From Erythroxylum novogranatense (lineage: Eukaryota; Streptophyta; Magnoliopsida; Malpighiales; Erythroxylaceae): a stretch of DNA of 64,000 nt. Below the pieces are notes generated by a model. The model ran no database searches. It was not told where the DNA came from and saw nothing but the letters and a program-made list of their open reading frames with translations. A program made the position numbers and the translations under genes. How positions within the stretch are numbered: position 1 is the stretch's first letter; each line of letters opens with the position of its first letter. The stretch is taken from NCBI GenBank assembly GCA_029891385.1, contig CM057231.1, positions 62,665,103-62,729,102 on the forward strand. Direction: 5' to 3'. Positions 23,149 through 34,085 of the stretch are shown in pieces.

Positions 23149-23795
23149 TTGGATATTGGTTTTGTATATGACTTGGAATGCCATTAATGTTATGTAAGCT
23201 TTTATTTCATGATGAGTATGATTTATAAATTTGTATATTGATTTGAGATATAAATGTGTATGATTATCTTGGGATTCTGAACAGGAGGTCCGATAAATTG
23301 TGCTGATTGAGCTAGAATTATAGAAGTGCTTATTTGTGTTTGATTTGTGGGTTTATTGACATGTGTGTAATGTTCCTTTTGGTAAAAGCAAAATAAGTTT
23401 TTTGATTAAATTGATAGTTATGATTCGCATTTGAAGGATAGAAAATTGAGGTTATGGAATTGATGAATTCCAAATTGAAAAAGTGTATTGCTTTGAATAA
23501 AGATGAATAAAATGAAAGAAAAAAATTTATACCAGATTCGAATTGGTTTAGACTGATTGTCTTTAGGGTTTCCAACGCGATGTTTTTTTAAAATATTTGT
23601 TCTCGGATGTCAAAATTTGAACATTCAATTGATTGATAGTTTTGTTTTCTTTGTTTTCGAGATTATGTAAATCTGTTCCTTCGATTCCACTTTATGATTT
23701 TCCGAGCCTTTGGATTTTCTATGGCTCCTTAAGATTTCGATTTCATTTTGTTTCTCTTTTATTTTCCGATCTGAATTGTGTTTCGCTTATGTTTT

Positions 23796-26700
23796 TGTAA
23801 CATCCCATTTCTAGTGGAAAGGGTAGAATGGTAAATGTGAGTGGCTCATGGGAGTTAGTGATGCACTTCCATGTTCATGCATGATATGCCATACACTTGC
23901 ACATAAATAGTGAATTTATTTGCACATGAAATAATTATACATGCATTCATGAATAATTCCGGGTATAATTGGATTAATCTATGAATTTTTAGAGTTACGG
24001 ATGTTTTTGCATTGAAAATATTAGTAATTGGTGGAAATATTGTATTTGTATATGTTGGTGAAGTTGTGGAGTATTGAGAAAGATATATTGATTATAGGGA
24101 ACAAGAAATAAATTAAATGAAATTTTGGAGATAGTTGGGTTGTAAAGATGGCAGTCAAGGGAGTTAGTTCAAAAGAAACTAAGTTGGAACTTGGGTATTG
24201 GGTAAGTGACAAGTGTCACTTAGGCCTTGTACTCTAGCTAAGAGTAGGTTCTATTCCTTGAGAATTGACAGGTTAAGTCTTGTCCAAGCCCCTTCCTTTT
24301 TATCATCTTCCTAAAACTTCTCTCTCTTTGAACACAGAGTTTTCCATCAAAATATCTTCTAAGGGACTTTTGTGTTCTTCCTTTCCTTCACCAAACTTAC
24401 TTTGTCTTTTGTGTCATCTACTCTAAGGAAAAACCAGAAGCTGATCATTTCACTCAGCGAAGTATGAAAACGTGTAGAGTTTAGGGCTTGAAGATTTTGG
24501 GGTTTTCAGCAGGTGAGTGTTAGAGAAATCCCTTGCTGTTAGGGATTTGTAAAATAAAATTGTTAAATTACTGTCATCTGCATGAAAAATGTACTTTATG
24601 TGTTTGTTCATAAATACTGGGTAGTTTGGGAGAAATAAATTCAATTATAGTGTTGAAAGTTAGAAAATCTGGAAAATTTCTCACTGAGTATGCTTCAGTA
24701 TTTTAGCCATAACATTTTCTTTGGTTGTCCAAATGAGATGATTCTTGATTTGGAGTAAACTAGGAATATATGGCTACAATTTGTATGAAGACATCGAATT
24801 TCAGTTCTATCTCTAAGAGTCTCAAAAGTTGTCTCGAAGTTGAGAACTGGGTGCAGGATGTTGAGAGTTGAGCAAAAATTCGTGTTCCAACTTCGGGAGA
24901 AAATATGGACCTGATTTAGATAGATTTTTGTAAAGTTGCCTTCTTAAAAGTTGTATAGATTTCTTTTATCTTTCCAACAGTATAAAGTTTGTAAATTTTG
25001 GATATCGGAGTCAAAAGTTATGATTGTTATAATTGGAGATGTTTTGAAGGAAAAGCAGACGATGGAAATGAGACGAAGGAAAAGCAGACGATGGAAATGA
25101 GACGATAGGAAAAACAGACGATGGAAATGAGACGAAGGAAAAGTAGACGATGGAAATGAGACGATAGGAAAAAGTAGACGATGGAAATGAGACGAAGGAA
25201 AAGCAGACGATGGAAATGAGACGAAGAAAAAGCAGACGATGGAAATGAGACGATAGAAAAACTCAGACGAAAGCAAGAACTGATTGGAGTCTTTTGGTCA
25301 TAACTTTTTCTCTAGACCTCCAAATGACCTGATTTTTGAAGCATTGGATTCCTAACACATTTCTTTATCCCTCCACAAAAAGTTATGGTTTTTCGTATTA
25401 AATTAAAAATGATAGATTGAATCAAAGTAAGGGTATCGGTGGAAGGAGCATGAACTGAATATTTCACTGAACGTATTTCAATATTTTGACAATATCTTGG
25501 TCTATACGATTCCAATTGAAGTGATCCTTGATTTTTAGAAAACTAGAGTAATAGGGCTACAAATCATATGAAGAAGCTGAATCTCGATTCGGTCTCTAAG
25601 GTGTTCAATTTCTAGATGGAAGTTGGATATAACACACTATTTTGGAGAGGAATAGTCCGAAAATGGTTGAGGCATATCTTCCAAATTACTGAACCGAATC
25701 GAGTGAAATTAGGGGCGATGGAAAGATACAAGATAGAGAAACACTTTTCTAGAAGAGAGTGAGCTCAAATTTCACAAGTTTTGCCTCTTGTTCGAATGTG
25801 AACAGTTAACCCGAAAGGGTATTTCAGAAAGTCTGAAAGTAAGCCAGTGACAAACGAATTATGATTTCAATGGTTCTAGAGAGGCAGAAACCTAAGTGTT
25901 AGTTATGCTTAAATGAATTTTGGTATGGGATAGTGTTGAGAAGAATCAAAGAGCGATACTCGAGATTTATCATGAACATGCATTGTATATAATACATCTC
26001 ATACATGTACATTGTTGAACACTCTTAATGGTGCAAATTTTGATACATGTATGTTATTTGTTATAGAGGAGCAACTGGAACGTCAACTTCCAGATGTTGC
26101 TGGATCTTCCAGGCGTTAGCTTCGGGAGAAACTAGTGAGTAACCTAGTTGGTTCCTCAATTTCTGATTGTTAAATGCTCTGTGTGAACTGTTTACAAATG
26201 TGAATTGTATGATTACGGGAATGGTTAGGATTAAAATGCATGCTTCTGATAAATTGGAATTGACTGCTACGTGCTTTTTGAGAAATTGTGATAAACGGGC
26301 TTTCATATCCATATGACTGTGAATTATTGAGCATTTGCATTTCATGCATAAATGCATGAACAGATAATGAACGTTGTGACCTGAGTCGCCATTAATACTG
26401 AAAAGAGCTTTGAGCTCGAACACTGTTACTGAACCGGGCCTCGAGCTCGAGGGGAGTTAGTGCATCCTGCATGAGGGCTCTCCTACTCCCTAGACGCGTC
26501 CACTGAACACTGATTTCTAATTTAGCGCTCGGTCACAACACTGAAACAAACTGGAAAAGAGTCACATATGCATTGCATACAAATGAGTTAACTGATTTGT
26601 GATAATTACTGAGTTCTGTGATGGCATGAGAAATTGCAACTGTTATATGATAATTGAATGTTACTGTGATGTGCTGCACGCAATTTGCGTAATGCATGAA

Positions 26701-27153
26701 TTGAGTGAACCATCGATGATGGTTTCTCATTGAGTTCGCAAACTCACCCAAAATTGCATCTATTTTTCAGGTCTGATAGATTAGACCCCTAGCTCCAGAG
26801 ATAGACTTTTCCTGCCGTGTGAGTGCATTGGCAAGAGAAGCGATGGCACACAGGTCGGTCAGCTGGGATTGATTTTGAGGATGACATAGTATAGACTTTT
26901 GTATCAGTTTCCTTTTTGGGAGTATTGTATTTAGACCGTAGAGAACTGATAGACTTGTCTATATTTCTGTTTGATGTTATGAAATGAGAATAGCATTATG
27001 GTTTTAAAAATTCAGTGATTTTGATATTGCGGTTTTATTGTATTGATGCCATGTGGATTATAGAAATGATTGAACGTAGTGCACCCTTATTGTGGGATAT
27101 CGCTTGCACGACCCACGGGCGCCCCGTCGTGCACTCTATGATGAGGCGCTACA
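23796..27153 (+). mobile_element. Solo LTR related to the gypsy-0 LTR (3.36 kb)
   Basis: Begins TGTAACATCCCATTTCTAG and ends GATGAGGCGCTACA. Flanks GTTTT (23791-23795) and ATTTT (27154-27158) are a target duplication with one difference. Its beginning resembles the gypsy-0 LTR start (TGTAACATCCCAT, then GAAAGGGTAGAATGGTAA against GAGAAGGGTAAAATAGTAA), and its last third has the same plan. No primer site, coding or second LTR is present. It carries the 29-bp minisatellite at 25044-25275. Confidence 0.75.
25044..25275. repeat. 29/30-bp minisatellite, about seven units
   Basis: Units read CAGACGATGGAAATGAGACG followed by AAGGAAAAG or ATAGGAAAAA. Starts fall near 25056, 25085, 25115, 25144, 25174, 25203 and 25232, with a decayed copy after. 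The long minus-strand frame across it (24944-25276) is only the translation of the repeat. Confidence 0.92.
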
Positions 27154-27266
27154 ATTTTGGCCCAATTTCGCTTTGTTATCCATTCTTTCGCTTTCCGCCG
27201 CTTTATTTTTCGATTTGTGTTTCTGTTTTTCCGGTTGGGGTCCGGTTCCAAAATCAGGTCCCAACA

Positions 27267-27903
27267 GTACCACTTCATGTATCTTCAGAGATCTAAGTAA
27301 TTCATCAATCTTCAATACGTTTAAATCCTTGGCTTCTTGTACGGCTGTAACTTTTGGTCTCCGTCTCTTCGGTAAACTTCTTAGGATCTTTCTAACGTTA
27401 TCTTCATTATCGTACGTTCTACCGAGGGCTTTAAGTCCATTGATGATAGTTTGAAATCTTCCAAACATCTGATCGATAGACTCTTCGTCCTTCATTTTGA
27501 ACAGCTCATACTGGTGTACAAGAATGCTTATCCTGGACTCCTTTACTTGATTTGTGCCTTCATGTGTGATGGATAGCGTATCTCACATCTCCTTCGCAGT
27601 GTCGCATCCGTGAACTTTATCGTACTCACTTCTGCTTAGGGCATAGCTTAAGAAGAACTTGGTCTTCGAATTTAGCTGGAATCTTGTTTTTTGTTTTGCA
27701 GACCATTTGATTCTTGGAATGACATTTCCTTCTTCATCTGTCGATGTATACGGTCTATTTTCTATTATCTCCCAAAGATCGATATGAGTAGATTCAATGA
27801 AGATCCGCATCCTGTCTTTTCAATAATGATAGTCTTCTCCATTGAACGTCGGAGGTCTAGTTACGAAGGCACCTTCAGCTATGTATATGTGTGACTCTGC
27901 CAT
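27267..27903 (-). pseudogene. gag (N-terminal part) of copia-C
   Basis: The start is the ATG complementary to 27901-27903, 43 bases downstream of the primer site; it opens MAESHIYIAEGAFVTRPP. A stop interrupts before the frame at 27583-27810 (RIFIESTHIDLWEI, SALSRSEYDKV-like core), and the frame at 27136-27495 continues with DQMFGRFQTIINGLKALG and VRKILRSLPKRRRPKVTA. This is the UBN2-type Gag capsid domain of copia elements related to the SIRE/Maximus group. Coding ends abruptly in LKIHEVVL at 27267 where sequence X enters; codons read beyond that point belong to X. The rest of copia-C is not in the window. Confidence 0.85.
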
Positions 27904-27946
27904 GAATCTTTATCCACACTTTGTTACGGTGGTTCTCGGACACCGA

Positions 27947-27958
27947 GCTCTGATACCA
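27947..27958 (-). promoter_or_regulatory. Primer binding site of copia-C (tRNA-iMet)
   Basis: The minus strand reads TGGTATCAGAGC, perfect, two bases downstream of the LTR end. Confidence 0.88.
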
Positions 27959-27960
27959 AT

Positions 27961-28918
27961 TGAAGTGAATCATACGTTAGTATACGATATACAAAATGCA
28001 CAAGAAGGGAGGTTGAATTGTATATTCGAATTTTTAATACAATCCCCTTTTTAAAAAAATTTCTTTCTCAAAACGATTGACAAACAATATTATGAAGGAT
28101 ATATATCAGCAATAGAAACAAGAGTTAAGAGTTAAGAATGAGAATCGATACAGCAATTTTATACTAGTTTACCCCAAACCGTGGGCTACGTCCAGTCCTT
28201 AGAATCCCTTCTGAGATTTCGCTATACTTCACAAAAGTACAAGTATTCTTTTCAACGAATCTCTTCAGGTCTCTTACAACAAGTATTCTTTTTCTCGCTT
28301 AGCCTCTTCAGGCTCTCAGCTTTTCTTCTTTCTCACAAAAAAATATTGCGAATTTTGTTACAGAAAATATAGCTCTCGTGTTTCGCACAAATACAATATT
28401 TAGCTTTTTAAAAATCACTAACTTTTTTAGTCTTCAACTTTGACTCATATTTATAGTCTTCATCTTCAACTGTTTCTTGATAACTGCTTCTTTCTTCTTG
28501 TTTCTTGATCTTTAAAGAAACGGTTATTCAGTTGAGTTTTATAACTAACTCAAACTAATTTGGTTCTTCGTCTTCGATTCTTTCATCTCATTTTCGACTT
28601 CGCTTCGTCTTATTTTTATTGTCATATTTTGCTTTCGTCTCATTTCTTCTTTCTACTTTGCGTCTTATTTTGCTTCCGTCTCATTTTTGCTTTCTTCTTT
28701 GCATCTCATTTTGCTTCTGTCTTTGCGTCTCATTTCTTCCGTCTCATTTCCTTCCGTCTCATTTTTATCTGCTTCCGTCTCATTTTCTTTCGTCTTATTT
28801 TTATCTTCCGTCTCATTTTTATCTGCTTCCGTCACATTTTGCTTCCGTCTCATTTTTGTTTCCGTCTCATTTTCTTTCGTCTCATTTTCTTCCTTCATCA
28901 TTATTTGGTTTTCATCAA
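27961..28918 (-). repeat. 5' LTR of copia-C (about 0.96 kb)
   Basis: The downstream end is firm: the minus strand ends ATGATTCACTTCA next to the primer site. The upstream end is inferred from TTTTGATGAAAACCAAATAA near 28900-28920, which resembles starts of SIRE-type LTRs; it could be off by tens of bases. The LTR includes the TCTCATTTT-type repeat array at 28560-28905. The partner LTR is not in the window. Confidence 0.65.
28560..28905. repeat. Irregular array of CGTCTCATTTT words
   Basis: About twenty copies of (C/T)CGTCTCATTTT separated by short T/C-rich spacers such as TGCTTC and TATCTGCTTC. The minus-strand consensus is AAAATGAGACGGAAGC. Periods vary between about 13 and 27 bases. All frames across it are repeat-derived. 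Confidence 0.9.
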
Positions 28919-28969
28919 AATTAATCGTAAAGTCATTTTGAATTAACTATATATATATATATATATATA

Positions 28970-29266
28970 CTCCCTCCGTTTCATAATAAGAGTCGTTTTA
29001 GAAAAATACACGCTTATTAAGAAAGCTAATAAAATTATAGATATACTCTTATTAATACTTCCATAAAATTACCTCTGTAATCAAGATCTTAAATGAAATT
29101 GTTAGATAAATTGTCTTGAAATTGTGATCTTTATAATTAAGATGAGAGAGAAATGAAAGGTTAATTTTGGAAGAAAATTTATAAACATGCATACAAAGTC
29201 AAGAATGACACTTATTTTGAATAATTAAAATGTATCTAAAACGACTCTTATTATGAAACGGATGGA
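28970..29266. mobile_element. Stowaway-type MITE (about 297 bp)
   Basis: The left end CTCCCTCCGTTTCATAATAA and the right end (complement of 29235-29266, TCCATCCGTTTCATAATAAG) form inverted repeats of about 32 bases that continue GAGTCGTTTTAG. TA dinucleotides flank both sides, inside a (TA)n microsatellite. CTCCCTCCGT with TA duplication is the plant Stowaway (Tc1/mariner) signature. There is no coding capacity; the interior is AT-rich. Confidence 0.9.
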
Positions 29267-30894
29267 TATATATATATATATATATATATCATTTAAATTA
29301 ATTTGTAAATATGTGAATTAGGACGAAAGCTCATCAGCAAAAGAATTGTAATATAAATATGAGCATCAATCTTTTATTGAAGATTATCACATGTAAAAAT
29401 TTTACAGAGTTTGCTTACTTTTTGTTATGCATATTTAGAACTAGACTTACTACCGTATAAGAGCAGACTTTAACCAATTTTTATGATTATATTTTAGGTT
29501 TATTAAAATTAATGAATTTTATAATTTTATTATTGACATTTGAGAATATCCAATTTGAACTTTATTGTAAAATGTGTGTTTTCTCCAATTTTAAAATTCT
29601 TGAATACATTTAATGAAATAAACTTTAAAGTTAAGTACAAAATATGAGAATAAATAATGAGATCTTCGATTTAGTTTTGTAAGGATTATGTTGTCACAAT
29701 CATAATATTATGAAATATATTATTAATGTTCTATCATTCTAATAATCTTATATATTATAAACTTTTACTTGTAATTTTGTTGTGTGTCTACCAAACTTAC
29801 TTTATCTGATTTTAAGAATAGTAAACACATAACATTTATGAAAGTAAATATTTTATTTAAATAAAATTTCATATAAATAAAAATTGATTATATAAATAAA
29901 ATTTCAAAAATATAAAATAAAGTTAATTCGTTGATTTTACTTTTATAAAGTACAGAGAAACAATTTAGGAATTTAACACTATTGTTTGATTTTAGTTATT
30001 CAATTTAAACAATTTTAAAATGAATGATTTATATATAGTCATTGATTATAATAGCCGAAGTATTTATCTGGGAACAAGGTTCTTTAGAGTACCGGCCCTT
30101 GTCACGAAAGTAGGCGAATTTTTTGGGCAGTCAATTTTTTAGAATAATTCTTTTAAATTAAATTATAAAAATGTTATTTTAATTAAATTTAACTTTGAGT
30201 GTTTAGATTTAAACTTATTTAAAACTTAACTCTTCTAAATAAAACGATATAGAATAGAAAAAAGAAACTCAAGAGTCCTAATTGTAATTCTCGTGGACAT
30301 TTATGTTATGTTTTTAATTGAAAACAATTATGAAAATAAAATACAAAATTTGCGGTGATGTCATGAAATCATTGTATTTGAATACTAAATAACTTAAATT
30401 TGATTCTTATGTTATGAAAATAACAGTTTGTATTTTTTAAAAATCAGATGAGAATTAGAATGACTAAAAAAGTTTGGTCGGGCAGCTTTGGTTGGAAAGT
30501 TTTAGAGGATGACAATAGACTTTTCTTTAACAAGGCCTTACACAACTGTTTCGGCTTTTAATATGCATAGCCCGAAGCGTAAGCAGCCAACCTAGAGCCG
30601 ATATATTTACGCGGGAAAGCGTGAGGCATTGCAGCCCCAGCAGTGAACTATTTTGAGTAATCTTACCCACCCAACCAAAGGCCGAACTCTGGGTCTGTAA
30701 AAGTGTAAAGCGTTCGCCATTCTAACAGACAATGTGAATAAAAGACAGAAATATAAGGTTTTGAAGGTCCATGCATCACTGTCCATTTTGATTAGTTTAT
30801 TAGGACGTTCCTAATAAACTAACAAGGGCAATCAGGTAAAAATGGGGTACCAAAATCTTCACCAGCATAAATATCCTGATGCGGGTGGTCAGGA
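29267..30894. other. AT-rich stretch without recognised genes
   Basis: Long AT-rich DNA to about 30050 with nothing recognisable. A more mixed part, 30530-30740, contains CCGAAGCG and GGCATTGCAGCCCC-like words but no frame. The only structured hint is a weak GGCC(C)TTGT similarity between about 30092 and the complement of 30540, too poor to call a transposon. Confidence 0.6.
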
Positions 30895-30902
30895 TATATA
30901 TA
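30895..30902 (+). promoter_or_regulatory. Possible TATA box upstream of the foldback
   Basis: TATATATA followed by GG lies about 210 bases before the hairpin at 31104. This is a plausible spacing for a MIRNA primary transcript, but TATATATA is common in such AT-rich DNA. Confidence 0.3.
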
Positions 30903-31103
30903 TGGAAGCTGCAAGCTTTCCTGGGTTCGTATCTCCATGTATACTAATATATATGTATGCTTCTTCTTCTTTGAAGTAGTTTTCTGTACATACACATGTA
31001 TGCTCTTTCTCTCTCCCTTTGAATTTTCTCAGAAAAAAGAGTAAAAGGAGACTCAAGATGAATGTGGCTGTATACGTGCTGGGAATATCAAAAGAGGCCA
31101 GGT

Positions 31104-31271
31104 AAGATCTTGCTCAAGACCGCGCATTTTGCTCATGAAACAATGCATCCAGGTATCGGTCTATCATCATCATAAGAAGAAGAAAAATGTACTCCTTGAC
31201 AAGAAACCGATAGGGCTATACTTTGATGCACTGCTCATGTAATAAGACTGTGTGGTCTTGCGCAAGATCTT
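31104..31271 (+). ncRNA. Foldback with MIRNA-precursor geometry (candidate)
   Basis: Bases 31104-31130 pair with 31271-31245: of 27 consecutive positions, 22 are Watson-Crick, 3 are G:U wobble and 2 are mismatches, with no bulge. A second stem pairs about 31134-31149 with 31225-31239, and a third about 31154-31165 with 31209-31220, leaving a ~45-base loop. One long, nearly bulge-free stem able to hold a 21-nt duplex is what plant DCL1 substrates look like. The 5' arm shares TCTTGCTCAA with miR828 but then differs, so I do not assign a family. The wobbles suggest the folded RNA strand is plus. It could instead be a small decayed inverted-repeat transposon. Confidence 0.45.
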
Positions 31272-31309
31272 CTCCTTAGCATCGCACACGCACACTCAAC
31301 TTTATTTCT

Positions 31310-32155
31310 ACCAACACTTTTTTTTATTATTATTATTACAAAAAGGAAAAAACTAAATTAACTCAATGCTCTAGAAAACAACATTCCCTACGCATCTTGA
31401 CGGATCAACTCCTGGACGCCTAAGGGTGGCTCCTGAAGGATATGAAAGCCTAGGCGTAGTAGGCCCGCAAAGGTCGCCAAGTTGTCGGCGCACTGATTAC
31501 CCTCCCAAAAAACATGCTGGAAGTGAATCTTCCAAGTTCTTTATAATAGCTCCCGGATACCTGTCATCAAAAAAGTAACCCCAATTAGCACTTTGTGCGG
31601 GTCAGATAGGAGATCAATTATCTCGATGGAGTCCACCTCTGCGACCATTCTGCGATATCTCATTTCCCAGGCCAACGTAAGGCCAGAGAACACACCCTAG
31701 AACTCAGCCGTTAAAGGCGAGCCCCTTTCTAGGTTTTGCTAAAAGCCCCCACACTAGTTCCCACGACAATCACGAATTAACCCTCCAGCGAAAGCTTTAG
31801 AGGCTCTGAGCTTCACTGCGTCGTCCGTATTGACTTTAATCCACCCCTCCGGAGGTTTAATCCAGCCCACAAGGGTACCCACCAGTACGCCTTGGGTTGA
31901 GAACACACTGTTTTTCATCATCCGGGCTCGCACAATCCAGTCCACATAATCGAGAGTGAGTTGGGACCCCTACTTCGACCAAACAAATCCGGACTCAAAC
32001 AAGCAGCTGTTACACCACTTCCAAAGAAACCAACAGGCTACTCCAAAAATAGTGACCCATATAGCCTGCTGCACCTGAACTAGCTTCGTGAGGTTAGACT
32101 GCAACCACATGACCTCAACTTGCTAGAAAAAGTCAGTATCAACCACCTCACTAGG
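31310..32155 (-). pseudogene. 3' fragment of an L1-type LINE with RNase H domain
   Basis: Minus-strand frames read a WLWKWCN-like piece near 32030, then PPEGWIKVNTDDAVK and AFAGGLIRDCRGN (frame 31754-31945). They continue with broken frames giving GSPLTAEF, VAEVDSIEIIDLLSD, WEGNQCADNLA and a final VQELI. This is the RVT_3-type RNase H at the C-terminus of plant LINE ORF2; NTD carries the first catalytic Asp and EVDS the next acidic residues. An A-rich tail with TAA repeats (complement of 31317-31345) follows, as for a LINE 3' end. The copy is truncated at its 5' side near 32155, which is usual for LINEs. Confidence 0.8.
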
Positions 32156-32164
32156 AAACTGTCT

Positions 32165-34085
32165 ATAGTACGCAGACGCTCCTGTATTGTTTCAACCTAC
32201 TTCTAGTAAGGAGTATGTTATGTTTATTGATGCATCTAGAAATGGTTTGGGATGTGTTTTGACACAGGATGGAAAGATAATTATTTATGCCTCTAGGCAA
32301 CTAAAGTCACATGAATAGAATTATCCTACATATGATCTGGAGCTTGCAGTAGCAGTGTTTGCCTTGAAAATTTGGTGTCACTACTTGTATGGAGAAAGGT
32401 GTAGAATTTTCATAGATTAAAAGAGTCTGAAGTATCTACTTACCCAGAAAGAACTCAATCTGAGACAATGGTATTGGTTAGAACTGTTTAAAGACTATGA
32501 TTGTATTGTGGACTACCATCCGAGTAAGGCTAATGTCATAACTGATGCCTTGAGTTGGATGATCATTTCAACATTATCAATGAAGCATAGTGAATGGGAA
32601 CTTGTATCTGATGGAGCTTTAATAGCTTAATTGAAAGCAAGGCCTACTTTGAGTCAAAAGATTTGTGATAATCAGAGAGCTAATGATAAGTTACAACAAC
32701 TTATCTTGGATACTTTGGAAGGTAAACAACTTGATTTTTCTGTGAAAAGAGTTGGTGAATTGTATTATAAAGATCAGTTATGTGCGTCAACTAATGATGA
32801 ACTGAAGAAAAAGTTATTGTTTGAGGCTCATAATATAGTCTTTACTATGCATCATAGTGAAAACAAGATGTATCAAGAGCTAAAGCAACATTACTGGTGG
32901 TCAGGTATGAAATGGGATGTTGTGGATTATATAGCTAAATATTTGACATGTCAGCAAATTAAAGCTGAGCGCCAAGTTCCTTCCATTAAGGAATAACATA
33001 ACTATGGACTTTTTAACTGGACTTTCTATCACTCAAAGGAAACATGATATTGTATGGGTGATTGTGGATAAGTTTACCAAATTTGTTCACTTTCTGCCTG
33101 CTCTTCCTAACTATTTTTTGGATAGGCTTGCAAACCTATATGTGAATGAGATAGTGAGATTGATTAGAGTACTGCTATCTATTTTTTTATCGTGATCTTC
33201 GATTTACTCCGAGATTCTGGAAAAGTTTGCAAAAGTCTTTAAGTACTCAAGTTAAGTTCAGTACTGCTTTCCATCCCCAAATAGATAGACAATCTAAATG
33301 GGTTATACAGATATTAGAAGATATGCTTCGGGGTTATGTGTTAGAGTTTCCAAGAAGTAGGAATAATTATTTGGCTCTGATGGAGTTTGCTTACATTAAC
33401 AGTTATCAGACAAGCATTGGCATGGTGCCTTATGAAGCGTTGTATGGTAGAAGGTGTAGAACTTTGATGTGTTAGACCGAATTGAGTGAAAACAAGATGA
33501 GTGGGCCTAATATTATGAAAGATACTAAAGAAAAAGTTCAGGTTATTCAACATAAGTTAAAAGGTGCCAGTGATAGGCAGAAGTCCCATGTTGATCTAAA
33601 AATAAAGGATATTGAATATCAAGTAGGTGATTAGATATTCTTGAAAGTGTCACAGTGGAAGAATATATTTCGGTTTTGTAAAAAAGGTAAGCTTAGTCTG
33701 CAATACATCGGTCTTTATGAAATTCTTAAAAGAGTCGGACCAATAGTTTATCAGTTAGCCCTTCTTGAAGAATTTGCCAAGTTACATGATAGATTTTATG
33801 TTTCTGTGTTGAGAAGATATCGGTCTAATGATACACTTAAGATTCTTTTGCAAGAAATTTAAGTACAACCACATTTGTCCTATGAAGAAAGGTATGTTTC
33901 TATACCAGCTAGAGAAGTCAGACAACTTAGGAACAAGAAAATACCTTTGGTGAAAGTACTCTAGCAATACCATAGACTTAAAGAAGCCACATAGGAGCCA
34001 GAAGAGACCATGAGAGCTCAGTACCCTCAACTATTCTGACCAGGTATGAATTTCGAGGACGAAATTCTTTTAAGAGGAAGAGAAT
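32165..34085 (+). pseudogene. RNase H and integrase of gypsy-3, broken
   Basis: In order: RNase H with [36 protein letters not shown] and [16 protein letters not shown] (32215-32560, several stops); the integrase HHCC zinc region HHSENKMYQELKQHYWWSGM with CQQ (32631-32996); and core pieces MDFLTGLSITQRKHDIVWVI and a frameshifted second Asp region (33004-33220). Next come STAFHPQIDRQSKWVIQ with the catalytic Glu position lost (DGQSERT in intact relatives), MEFAYINSYQTSIGM (33227-33475), and a tail matching the chromodomain region (33641-34055). It ends NFEDEIL just before a purine-rich tract and the LTR. Confidence 0.85.

Larger units (their letters stand above)
23149..27266. mobile_element. 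Sequence X: LTR-type fragment interrupted by gypsy-0 and by a solo LTR
   Basis: The two visible pieces are 23149-23795 and 27159-27266. The right end, GGTCCCAACA, has the CA terminus and C-run of a gypsy-type LTR and abuts the copia-C gag coding sequence in mid-codon at 27267, which marks it as an insertion. The five bases after it are GTACC; the left partner is off the window because gypsy-0 entered at 23148/23149. No coding is seen. Orientation and family are not determined. Confidence 0.55.

Noticed and set aside
24944..25276. 110-codon Ser/Phe-rich repetitive protein on the minus strand
   Set aside because: Pure translation of the 29-bp minisatellite; composition follows the repeat.
27947..27958. 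Could GCTCTGATACCA be a microRNA (miR1511-like) site
   Set aside because: It is the complement of the tRNA-iMet primer site next to an LTR; the retroelement explanation is sufficient.
28560..28946. Four overlapping long frames with RLIFF/SHF repeats, membrane-protein-like
   Set aside because: They arise on both strands and in several frames from the TCTCATTTT array, so they are repeat artefacts.
30092..30540. Possible terminal inverted repeats GGCC(C)TTGT of a hAT-like element
   Set aside because: Similarity is limited to about 15 of 19 bases with gaps, there is no clear target duplication and no coding.
31104..31130. Match of the hairpin 5' arm to miR828
   Set aside because: Only about ten bases (TCTTGCTCAA) agree; the rest, including the 3' half, does not. 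No family assignment is made.
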